This document shows, piece by piece, positions 1-7,258 of a DNA stretch of 64,000 nt. Every line of letters begins with the position of its first letter. Positions within the stretch are counted from its first letter, which is position 1. The translations under genes and the position numbers were made by a program. The notes under the pieces were generated by a model. It did not search any database and had not been told where the DNA came from. It saw only the letters and a program-made list of their open reading frames with translations. The stretch covers positions 2,108,001-2,172,000 of the forward strand of contig CP148265.1 of NCBI GenBank assembly GCA_045345765.1. The letters are read 5' to 3'. Origin of the DNA: JAOARY01 sp045345765 (GTDB taxonomy: Bacteria; Bacillota; Clostridia; Peptostreptococcales; Peptostreptococcaceae).

Positions 1-94
1 TAGATTCTGTTTTTTTTATATTTAATTCTTCCTCTTTTATAACAAATGCTTTTGCGATTGAAATTCCTGATGAAACACCAAGTCCTTTAACCAA
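1..94 (-). CDS. ptsI: PTS Enzyme I (phosphoenolpyruvate-protein phosphotransferase), N-terminal fragment
   Basis: Only the first ~31 codons lie in the window; the gene runs off the left edge. The peptide begins VKGLGVSSGISIAKAF, which matches the usual Enzyme I opening (KGIxASxGIAIGKA). Enzyme I takes phosphate from PEP and passes it to the HPr histidine in the cytoplasm. A GAGAGG ribosome site sits 9 nt before the TTG at 94; an in-frame ATG at 103 touches that site and is less likely. A perfect sigma-54 promoter lies ~190 bp upstream, and the divergent neighbour is a sigma-54 activator with an HPr domain, so this may be a dedicated rather than housekeeping Enzyme I, or a DhaM-like protein. 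The fragment is too short to separate these. Confidence 0.62.
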   Translation of the reverse strand, partial: MVKGLGVSSGISIAKAFVIKEEELNIKKTES

Positions 95-188
95 TATAAT
101 CATCCTCTCAATTATAAACTGTTAAACTTATTTTATTTTTATTTATATATAAAGTTCTTAACTTTTAAAGTCCATATTTATTCCCGTG

Positions 189-231
189 CTTTTTATAAAT
201 GGGAGGCATAGCCTCCACTATTTATAAAAAG
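189..231 (-). promoter_or_regulatory. Leader hairpin in the Enzyme I mRNA
   Basis: Arms CTTTTTATAAATGGGAGGC and its near-complement (two-base bulge) flank a 3-nt loop. It lies between the sigma-54 promoter and the start codon, so it would be in the 5' leader. There is no T-run after it on the minus strand, so it is not a standard terminator. It could be a stability or protein-binding element; function is not known. Confidence 0.5.
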
Positions 232-281
232 TTTTAAATGTACAAAGGGAATTAAATCTTATCAAAGGGTACTTTACATTA

Positions 282-301
282 ATGCAACATGCGTGCCAAA
301 A
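282..301 (-). promoter_or_regulatory. Sigma-54 (RpoN) promoter of the Enzyme I gene
   Basis: Read on the minus strand the site is TTGGCACGCATGTTGCAT, a perfect match to the sigma-54 consensus TGGCACR-N4-TTGCW. The GG (-24) is at 297-296 and the GC (-12) at 285-284, giving a start point near 272 and a leader of ~180 nt. Sigma-54 promoters need an AAA+ activator bound upstream; the gene for one is 300 bp away, and a symmetric site array lies 140-215 bp upstream. Confidence 0.88.
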
Positions 302-426
302 ATAAAAAAATAAACAGAATGAAAAACGTAATCATTCTAAATACTTAATTCAAAACAAAAAAAATAAAAAAAACAAAAAAATTAAATTTAAAAAAACAAA
401 AAAATTAGACAAAATAAAATATGAGT

Positions 427-495
427 TGATAAAAAATATCAGGGGGGTATGATAAAAAATATCAACTGTTGATATTTTTTATCATACCCCCCTGA
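427..495. promoter_or_regulatory. Palindrome and three-copy motif, probable sigma-54 activator binding sites
   Basis: 439-466 and 468-495 are perfect 28-nt inverted arms around one base. The 15-bp motif TGATAAAAAATATCA, itself an interrupted palindrome (TGATA-N5-TATCA), occurs at 427-441, at 450-464 and inverted at 470-484, with centres 20-23 bp apart (two helical turns). The array lies ~155-215 bp upstream of the predicted sigma-54 start point, the usual place for enhancer sites of sigma-54 activators. I infer that the adjacent HPr-containing activator binds here. Confidence 0.65.
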
Positions 496-604
496 AAAAT
501 TTTCAATTAAAGTATGAAAGCTTTATATTAAAGTATAAAATAATTAATTATATTTTTTAATATATTATAAATTTATTGTTGAATAGATGATAAGTTTATG
601 AAAA

Positions 605-2323
605 TTATTCGATAAGATTATATTTTCTAGCTTTTAGAGCAACCGTTCTATGAGTAATTCCAAGTGCTTTTGCAGCCTTATTAAATGATTTATATTTATC
701 TAATGCTAACTTGATTATCTCTTTGTCGTATTCTTCCATTGTTTTTAATTCACCATCAAAAATATTTACATATGAATTTTTATTTTGTTTAAGTTCATTG
801 TTATTTCCTATTATATAAGAAGGTAAGGTATTAATATCTAAACTATCCCCTTCTGATAAAGTAATTACTCTAGTCATTATATTTTCCAATTCTCTTATAT
901 TCCCAGGCCAATTATATGATTTTAAAATATCTAAAAAATCATTGGTGATTTTTTTGATATTTAGATTTTCGGCTTTGCAGATTTTTTTATTAAAATGTTC
1001 TACTAATAGTGAGATATCCCCGCTTCGATTTCTTAATGGAGGAAGGTTTATAGGTATTACATTTAGTCTATAGTACAAATCTTCTCTAAATTCATTGTTT
1101 TTAACCATTTCTTCTAAATTTCTGTGAGTTGCAGCTATTATTCTAATATTTGTTTTTATTGTTTTTATTCCACCAACTCTTTCAAATTCTTTTTCTTGAA
1201 TAGCTCTTAATAATTTAGCTTGAAGTTGGAAAGAGATTTCGCCAATTTCATCTAAAAATAATGTTCCATTATGTGCAAGTTCAAATTTACCTATTTTTTT
1301 TGAAGAAGCCCCTGTAAAAGAACCTTTTTCATGCCCAAATAGTTCGGATTCTAATAAATTACTAGGTATTGCAGCGCAGTTTATTTTAATAAAAGGTCCA
1401 TTTTTTTTATTAGAAGCCTCATGAATTGCTTTTGCAACTAATTCTTTTCCTGTTCCACTTTCACCTCTTATGATTACATTGGCAGATGTCTTGGCAGCTT
1501 TAGAAGAAAGAGCTAAAGAATCTTTTAGGATATCGCTATTACCTATTATAAGATCAAATGCTTTATCAACCTTTGTTTTTTTATCTAATTCATCCTTATA
1601 ATATTTTATTTCTTCTTTGGCGTAGTTTAGTTTACTCATCATTTCTTTTATTTTTGTCATATCTTTATAACTTGTTATAATACCAATGAATTCATCCTTT
1701 ATATAAATTGGTGTTGAATTTGATATTATAAATTTATCTTCATTTTTTATACTTACATCAAGTAGTTTTGTTTTTTCTTCAAGAGCTTTTAATGAGGGGC
1801 GATTTGGAAATTCATCATAAGCATTTTTTCCAATTAAATTATCTTTATTTGTATTGAATATAGTTTCATATGATGGATTTAAATAATTTATAACTCCATT
1901 TTTATCCATCAAACAAATACCATCACTTATATGATTTAATATATTAGATAACATATTTTTTACTTCTTTTATTTCGTTTAACTCTTCATTTATTGTATTT
2001 GTATTTTCTTCAAGAACCCTATCAAAGTCCTCCATATTTAAAATTTTGCTATCTATCTGTCCAGAAAAATAATTAGCCAAATCTTTTAGAGCTTCTTTTG
2101 AGTCATCGCCTTTAGCACATAATATAACATTATCGCCTTTTTTAAGTCCTAATGAAGTAAGCACTAACATACTAGATAGAGGAAGCAGTTCATCTTCTTC
2201 ATTTCTTTTTATATAGAAAGAAGAGGAATATTTTTCACTTAATTTATTTATAAAAGAAATAATTATAGCAGCAGTTCTTGCGTGTATACCTTTTTTATTT
2301 TCTATTGTAATTTCTTTATACAT
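605..2323 (-). CDS. Sigma-54-dependent transcriptional activator with N-terminal HPr domain
   Basis: 572 residues. Residues 1-90 are an HPr domain: GIHARTAA contains His14 (the PTS phospho-acceptor position), and Ser51 in SSMLVLTSLG aligns with the HPr kinase serine. A PAS domain (~125-230) follows. The AAA+ core has Walker A GESGTGKE, the sigma-54-contact loop GSFTGA (usually GAFTGA) and DEIGE. A Fis-type helix-turn-helix (NKAAKALGITHRTV) ends the protein. The ATG at 2323 has GGAGTG 7 nt upstream, with TATAAT at 2358-2353. It would read out the phosphorylation state of a PTS and a PAS signal and activate sigma-54 promoters, most likely the Enzyme I promoter next door. Fusion of HPr to such an activator is uncommon; the domain calls themselves are clear. 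Confidence 0.9.
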   Translation of the reverse strand: MYKEITIENKKGIHARTAAIIISFINKLSEKYSSSFYIKRNEEDELLPLSSMLVLTSLGLKKGDNVILCAKGDDSKEALKDLANYFSGQIDSKILNMEDFDRVLEENTNTINEELNEIKEVKNMLSNILNHISDGICLMDKNGVINYLNPSYETIFNTNKDNLIGKNAYDEFPNRPSLKALEEKTKLLDVSIKNEDKFIISNSTPIYIKDEFIGIITSYKDMTKIKEMMSKLNYAKEEIKYYKDELDKKTKVDKAFDLIIGNSDILKDSLALSSKAAKTSANVIIRGESGTGKELVAKAIHEASNKKNGPFIKINCAAIPSNLLESELFGHEKGSFTGASSKKIGKFELAHNGTLFLDEIGEISFQLQAKLLRAIQEKEFERVGGIKTIKTNIRIIAATHRNLEEMVKNNEFREDLYYRLNVIPINLPPLRNRSGDISLLVEHFNKKICKAENLNIKKITNDFLDILKSYNWPGNIRELENIMTRVITLSEGDSLDINTLPSYIIGNNNELKQNKNSYVNIFDGELKTMEEYDKEIIKLALDKYKSFNKAAKALGITHRTVALKARKYNLIE

Positions 2324-2441
2324 TTAATCACTCCATTTTAATTAATATTAATATTATACCAAAAGATACTCAACTTATAATCAAAGATGTGAGTTTTATA
2401 AAAATTTAGGGTATATATATGATAAATTGGAGGTGCTTAAT

Positions 2442-2747
2442 TTGGTTGATATAAAAACAAAAGAAGAGATATTAAATTTATATGTTAAAAGATATGATGA
2501 ATTAGACTCTTATGCAAGAGAAAATTTGTCGCAAAAATATGATGAAATTTTAAAGGACTTTGAATCAAAGAATATAAATACCAAAGATGATTATAATAAT
2601 TATTTTGATGAACTTGAAAGAAAGAATGAAGAATTATTTAAACTAAGCACTTGTGAGTGTTTAGAAAGTTCACCAGCCAAAAGATTTACAGAAATATTAG
2701 CAAGTTATGGTATTATAGTTTTTTTTAGAGCTAATTTAATCAAATAA
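2442..2747 (+). CDS. Small hypothetical helical protein
   Basis: 101 residues, rich in Glu, Lys and Asn, predicted mostly helical, with no signal peptide or membrane segment. The TTG at 2442 is preferred because GGAGGTG ends 6 nt before it; an upstream in-frame TTG at 2427 overlaps that site. Two cysteines sit in CECLESSPAKRF near residue 70, and the C-terminus (YGIIVFFRANLIK) is hydrophobic. I do not recognise the family. It is transcribed alone: divergent from the sigma-54 activator and followed by a strong terminator. Confidence 0.6.
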   Translation: MVDIKTKEEILNLYVKRYDELDSYARENLSQKYDEILKDFESKNINTKDDYNNYFDELERKNEELFKLSTCECLESSPAKRFTEILASYGIIVFFRANLIK

Positions 2748-2755
2748 ATAAAAAG

Positions 2756-2811
2756 ATATATATGTTCAATAAGATTACATGTAATAATTTTGAACATATA
2801 TATTTTTTTTT
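2756..2811 (+). terminator. Rho-independent terminator after the small hypothetical gene
   Basis: Arms ATATATATGTTCAA (2756-2769) and TTGAACATATATAT (2790-2803) with a 20-nt loop, followed by a run of nine T. Confidence 0.85.
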
Positions 2812-3224
2812 GTTAGTATAAAATTTATACATGAAGAAATAGACAAGAGTAGTAAGTAAGAAATATTCTTTTAGTATTAAGCTTTATAATTTTGAGATAT
2901 TAAAATTAATTTTTTGTTTATAATTTTAATTCTAATTTTTTATTTTTATGCATAATTATTTATGAAAATAAGTTATTTTAAAAGAAAATGTTTTCTTCAA
3001 CTGTTCAAATTAATTACATATTCAAATGAATGTTAAAAATAAAACAAAATTAAAGAATAGTGACAAAAAATAAAATAAACAAAGAATTTGGATTTATATC
3101 ATTTTAAATGAGGATTTATAAGGTTTTTATAAAAAGGTTTTTTTTGTTAGAATAAATGAGTAAGTAAAAAATGTATTTGGCATTGATATTGCTATGCTTT
3201 ATTATGGGTTGTAAATAAATATTT
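2812..3224. other. Intergenic region upstream of the thiolase gene
   Basis: About 400 bases with no credible open reading frame. The only clear element is a sigma-54 promoter at 3178-3194. A short symmetric element AGAAAA-N2-TTTTCT lies near 2983-2997. The TGATA-N5-TATCA motif found in front of the Enzyme I gene is not present, so the activator for this promoter is not evident. Confidence 0.6.
3178..3194 (+). promoter_or_regulatory. Sigma-54 promoter of the thiolase gene
   Basis: TGGCATTGATATTGCTA matches TGGCAYR-N4-TTGCW at all core positions: GG at 3179-3180, GC at 3191-3192, spacing exactly right. The start point would be near 3204, giving a short leader that contains the GGAGG ribosome site at 3227-3231. 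Confidence 0.8.
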
Positions 3225-3239
3225 ATGGAGGTTTTTAAT

Positions 3240-4418
3240 ATGAGAAATGTAGTAGTTGTAAATGCATTAAGAACTGCAATTGGTTCATTTGGGGGAAGTT
3301 TAAAGAATGTAAGTAGTATAGATTTAGGAACTACAGTTGTAAAAAAAATATTAGATGATTCAAAGATAGATAGAAACTTAATAGATGAAGTTATAATTGG
3401 TAATGTATTACAAGCTGGTCAAGGTCAAAATGTTGCAAGACAAATAAGTATAAATTCTGGACTTGATGAGCAAACACCTTCTTATACTATAAATAAAGTA
3501 TGTGGATCAGGACTTAAAAGTGTTGTTTTAGGTGTGCAAAGTATAATGCTTGGTGACAGCGATGTTGTAATTGCTGGAGGAACAGAAAGTATGTCTAATG
3601 CTCCTTATTTAATGCCTCAAACTAGATGGGGTGCGAGAATGGGCAATGCTAATGTTGTAGATTCAATGATTAAAGATGGTCTTTGGGAAGCTTTTAATGA
3701 TTATCATATGGGTATAACAGCAGAGAATATAGCTTCTAAATGGGAATTTACTAGAGAAGAGCAAGATGAATTTGCATTAAATTCGCAATTAAAAGCACAA
3801 AAGGCAATTGAAGAAAATAGATTTGAGGATGAAATTGTTGAAGTTTTAATACCTCAAAGAAAAAAAGATCCTATATCTTTTAAACAAGATGAATTTCCAA
3901 GATTTGATTTAACAATAGATAATCTTAAAAAATTAAGACCAGCATTCAAAAAAGATGGAACTGTAACAGCTGGAAATGCTTCGGGAATAAATGATGGAGC
4001 AGCTATGGTTCTTTTAATGAGTGAGGAAAAAGCAAATGAGCTTGGGTTAAAACCTTTGGCTAAGATTAAATCTTATGCTAGTGCTGGATTAGATCCAAAG
4101 ATTATGGGTTATGGACCTGTTCCTGCATCAAAAAAAGCTCTTGAAAAAGCAAATTTAAAAGTATCTGATTTAGATCTTATTGAAGCTAATGAAGCTTTTG
4201 CAGCACAATCATTAGCAGTATTAAAAGATTTAGAATTAGATGCTAATAAAGTTAATGTAAATGGGGGAGCTATTGCACTTGGTCACCCAATTGGTGCAAG
4301 CGGAACAAGAATTTTTGTTTCATTACTTCATGAAATGCAAAAAAGAGATTCTAAATATGGTTTAGCTACTTTGTGTATAGGTGGAGGACAAGGAATATCA
4401 ATAGTTGTAGAAAGATAG
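3240..4418 (+). CDS. thlA: Acetyl-CoA acetyltransferase (thiolase)
   Basis: 392 residues, the normal length for a biosynthetic thiolase. It condenses two acetyl-CoA to acetoacetyl-CoA, the entry to butyrate-type fermentation, or works in reverse on beta-oxidation products. The nucleophilic cysteine is in NKVCGSGLKSV, the catalytic histidine in NGGAIALGHPIGASG and the second cysteine in CIGGGQG near the C-terminus. The ATG at 3240 is chosen because the ATG at 3225 is part of the GGAGG ribosome site. The gene stands alone, without crt, bcd or hbd next to it, and has its own sigma-54 promoter, which is unusual for thiolase and suggests substrate-induced rather than constitutive expression. Confidence 0.93.
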   Translation: MRNVVVVNALRTAIGSFGGSLKNVSSIDLGTTVVKKILDDSKIDRNLIDEVIIGNVLQAGQGQNVARQISINSGLDEQTPSYTINKVCGSGLKSVVLGVQSIMLGDSDVVIAGGTESMSNAPYLMPQTRWGARMGNANVVDSMIKDGLWEAFNDYHMGITAENIASKWEFTREEQDEFALNSQLKAQKAIEENRFEDEIVEVLIPQRKKDPISFKQDEFPRFDLTIDNLKKLRPAFKKDGTVTAGNASGINDGAAMVLLMSEEKANELGLKPLAKIKSYASAGLDPKIMGYGPVPASKKALEKANLKVSDLDLIEANEAFAAQSLAVLKDLELDANKVNVNGGAIALGHPIGASGTRIFVSLLHEMQKRDSKYGLATLCIGGGQGISIVVER

Positions 4419-4540
4419 ATTGATTTAATAATAATAAATTGTAACCAAATTTACCTTTAATAATATAATGCATTTATATAAAATATTATTAAAAGAAATT
4501 TGGAGGTGTTCTTATCAAAAAAAATATAATAATAGGAATT

Positions 4541-5827
4541 TTGATAGCTATATTGATTTTGATGTCTTATTATATATATATATTAAAAAGACAGGAAGAA
4601 GAAATTGTAGATATGGAACATATAATAATGGGTTGGGATTATTCTGGAGATATAAACTTGGTTAAGGAAAAAGCTTCTAAAACTAAGTATAATACTGTTT
4701 CTCCAATATGGTATCATATTACTGGTAATAAAACAGATTATAAATCAATAGGATTAAGTATAAAAACCAAAGAAGAATATGTGAAATTAGCTCATAAAAA
4801 TGGTTATAAGGTATGGGCAATGCTTTCGGATGGTTTTTCGCCAACTAGAAGTAAGCTTTTATTTGATAATGATGAAAAAGAAGATGAAATAATAACTAAA
4901 TTAGTAGAAGATGTAGTAAAGAATAATATAGATGGAGTTAATTTAGATTTTGAAGGTGATGGAAGAAAAAATACTCAAGGATTTTTAGAATTTAGCAAAA
5001 AGTTATCAGATAAATTAAAAGAACATGATAAAATATTAAGTATTGATGTAACAGGATATGATAATTTTACACTTTCTTCTTATTATAATAGAAAAGAACT
5101 TTCAAAATTTGTTGATTATCTTTGTTTTATGGGATATGATGAGCACTGGTCAGGTTCTAAGATAGCAGGTTCTGTATCTTCAATTGATTGGGTTGAAAAA
5201 AATATTATAAGAATGCTAGAAGATGTTCCAAGTGATAAAATAATATTATCAGTACCTTTTTACACAAGAGTTTGGAGAGTCATAGAAGATGAAGTTGCTT
5301 ATGTAGATAATACATTTGTAAATATAAGATTAAAGCCTAATTCAAATTCAAAAAAACTGGGTGTTGCTAATAAGAATGATTTTTTTAAGTTTAAAAAAGA
5401 AGTTAAGGGTGAAACTGTTGGAAAGTCAAATGTTTGGCTTGAAATAAATTATGAAGGTAAAATAGCTTATATTCATTCTAATTATTCTTCTTACAAAAAT
5501 TATTTTAAAAATGGAAGAGTTTCAACAAAGGCATATAGTATAAGCAGACAAAATAAAATGTTAAGAGAAAGAGATGATTTTGAAATAGAGTATATAGAAG
5601 AGGATGGTCAAAATCTAGCTGTAGCTGTAAATGATGATGAAAGTAAATATAAGATATGGCTTGAAGATGAGATATCTATAAAAAATAGATCTATTTTGGT
5701 AAATCAGTATAATTTAGCTGGTATTGCTGCTTGGAGACTTAATTATGAAGACGAAAATACTTGGAACTATTATAATAAATATTTAAAAGAAACTAAAGGA
5801 ATGGTATTTTCAAATAAAAATCAGTAG
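4541..5827 (+). CDS. Membrane-anchored glycoside hydrolase family 18 protein with an inserted SH3-like domain
   Basis: Residues after the anchor form a GH18 barrel with the catalytic motif DGVNLDFEG (Glu acid/base). A bacterial SH3-like segment (VNIRLKPNSNSKKLG to AYIHSNYSS) is inserted before the last barrel strand, and the chain ends with AGIAAWRLNYED, typical of YaaH/YvbX-like enzymes that cut peptidoglycan or spore cortex sugars. The coordinates use the TTG at 4541, a cautious choice: the strong GGAGGTG site at 4502-4508 points to the in-frame codon ATC at 4514, which would add KKNIIIGIL and complete a standard Lys-Lys-hydrophobic anchor. The neighbours do not indicate a pathway. Confidence 0.82.
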   Translation: MIAILILMSYYIYILKRQEEEIVDMEHIIMGWDYSGDINLVKEKASKTKYNTVSPIWYHITGNKTDYKSIGLSIKTKEEYVKLAHKNGYKVWAMLSDGFSPTRSKLLFDNDEKEDEIITKLVEDVVKNNIDGVNLDFEGDGRKNTQGFLEFSKKLSDKLKEHDKILSIDVTGYDNFTLSSYYNRKELSKFVDYLCFMGYDEHWSGSKIAGSVSSIDWVEKNIIRMLEDVPSDKIILSVPFYTRVWRVIEDEVAYVDNTFVNIRLKPNSNSKKLGVANKNDFFKFKKEVKGETVGKSNVWLEINYEGKIAYIHSNYSSYKNYFKNGRVSTKAYSISRQNKMLRERDDFEIEYIEEDGQNLAVAVNDDESKYKIWLEDEISIKNRSILVNQYNLAGIAAWRLNYEDENTWNYYNKYLKETKGMVFSNKNQ

Positions 5828-5881
5828 TATAATAAGTATTAATTTTTAAATAAATTTTAGATTTTTTCAGTAGAATATTAA

Positions 5882-5921
5882 AAAAAACAGTAGTATTAAT
5901 TATTTAGCACTACTGTTTTTT
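5882..5921. terminator. Bidirectional terminator between convergent genes
   Basis: Perfect 13-nt arms AAAAAACAGTAGT (5882-5894) and ACTACTGTTTTTT (5909-5921). The A-run and T-run on the two sides let it serve both the GH18 gene and the convergent lipoprotein gene. Confidence 0.85.
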
Positions 5922-5961
5922 ATTTATAAAAAATTAAATTTAAGATATTATAAGAAAAAAA

Positions 5962-7137
5962 TTAATTTTTACTTATAATATTATTCCAAATAGAAACGTA
6001 CTTATCCATTGCCCATTGATTTAATATAACTTCTTCATTTGTTTTTAAATCTAGTTTTAATTTTGGTTCGTTTAAATTAATATCATCAAACACTAATAAT
6101 TGATTTTTGGTAAAAACTAAAAACATATTATTATTTGGAGAAGATATTAAATCATAAGAATTTTTATAAAGTGATTTTACTTCATCAAAATTATGATAAT
6201 TATCATCGAAAGCAACAATTTCCCAAGGTAAAGATTTTCTAGTTATAAAATGAAAATCTTTAATAGATTCATGGAGGCTTTCATTGTTTGGATTGTAAAT
6301 AATATCCTTTGTTGGTAAAAATAAATTCCAATGTCCATTTTTTCGTTTTAATATAGAATTTTTTAAATCTGTATCCAATTTTGAAATTACTATATTTTCG
6401 TTATTTTTATTCTTTACACTTTCCAAAATTTTTGTATATTTGTTTTCATAATCTTCTACAGTTGAAATCTCTCTAAGAGAAAAATTGACAATTTCTGAAA
6501 TATCTAATTTTTTACTATGTAAATCATAGATAGGATACAGATTGATTTCGAATTTTGTAGAGGAATAATCATTAGCATCTGTTTGAAAATAGTTATCCTT
6601 AATCATAACATAATTATTACCAACATGTAATAATTCTTGAATATGATTTTTATAAGGATGATTTGATTCTAAATCCTCATCTATATTATAATATTTATTC
6701 TTAGAATCCAAAGGAAATGAAGATAATTTTGAAATAAGAAATTTAAAATCATAATCTTTAAAAGAAGAAAACGAAGAATTAGATTCAACCTCTTTAGAAA
6801 GCAAGCTCTTTTTTTTATTGAAATTTCTTATTTCCCAAAACCCATCAGTATAAGGAGCTATTATAACATTTTCTATTATACTATAGCTTATTTCGTTATC
6901 AATATTATAAATAAAAAGAGTTCGATAACTAAAAGTATCACTATCAGGAGATTTGGATTTTAATCCAATTAATACTCCGGAATTAGATTCTTTTGAATAA
7001 TCTAAATTACTAAGTACTCGAAAGTCGTCATCTTTTAATTCAAAAGATGAAGTATCTTTTTTATTTAAATCTTTATTATTACAAGAACATAATAGTAATA
7101 ATACTGTTATTAATATAAATTTACATAAGTTTTTCAT
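5962..7137 (-). CDS. Putative lipoprotein of unknown function
   Basis: 391 residues starting MKNLCKFILITVLLLLCSC, a lipoprotein signal peptide with the lipobox LCSC and the lipid-bearing cysteine at ~19. The ATG at 7137 is preferred over an upstream ATG at 7191 because AGGTGAT lies 5 nt before it and the signal peptide then starts cleanly. The mature part is rich in Asn, Asp, Lys and Ser and has no motif I recognise. It is divergent from the large kinase-like gene, with ~120 bp between, so it could be a surface partner of that sensor, but this rests on position only. Confidence 0.75.
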   Translation of the reverse strand: MKNLCKFILITVLLLLCSCNNKDLNKKDTSSFELKDDDFRVLSNLDYSKESNSGVLIGLKSKSPDSDTFSYRTLFIYNIDNEISYSIIENVIIAPYTDGFWEIRNFNKKKSLLSKEVESNSSFSSFKDYDFKFLISKLSSFPLDSKNKYYNIDEDLESNHPYKNHIQELLHVGNNYVMIKDNYFQTDANDYSSTKFEINLYPIYDLHSKKLDISEIVNFSLREISTVEDYENKYTKILESVKNKNNENIVISKLDTDLKNSILKRKNGHWNLFLPTKDIIYNPNNESLHESIKDFHFITRKSLPWEIVAFDDNYHNFDEVKSLYKNSYDLISSPNNNMFLVFTKNQLLVFDDINLNEPKLKLDLKTNEEVILNQWAMDKYVSIWNNIISKN

Positions 7138-7258
7138 AATATCACCTAAAAACATCTTTTTTTTAATAGTTCTATATTTTATTATACACAATTTAAGGGT
7201 AGAAATTAAATATTAAATATAAAAACTTGTTTAAAAGTATAGAAAAGGAGGTTTTTAG

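Larger units (their letters stand above)
115..604. other. Intergenic regulatory region between the Enzyme I gene and the sigma-54 activator gene
   Basis: 490 bases without a gene. It holds, from right to left, a large near-perfect palindrome with a three-copy 15-bp motif (427-495), an A-rich stretch (300-420), a minus-strand sigma-54 promoter (282-301) and a leader hairpin (189-231). Both flanking genes are on the minus strand, so all of it is upstream of the Enzyme I gene and downstream of the activator gene. I see no clear terminator for the activator gene except possibly the palindrome, which is followed by AAAAATTTTC rather than a T-run in that direction. Confidence 0.7.

Noticed and set aside
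189..231. Rho-independent terminator before the Enzyme I gene
   Set aside because: The hairpin is not followed by a T-run on the minus strand, so I kept it only as a leader hairpin.
427..495. Invertible phase-variation switch
   Set aside because: The arms are separated by one base, so inversion would change nothing, and no recombinase gene is near.
4468..4665. Plus-strand 65-codon ORF overlapping the GH18 start
   Set aside because: No ribosome site, no domain, and it overlaps the anchor-encoding part of the GH18 gene in another frame.
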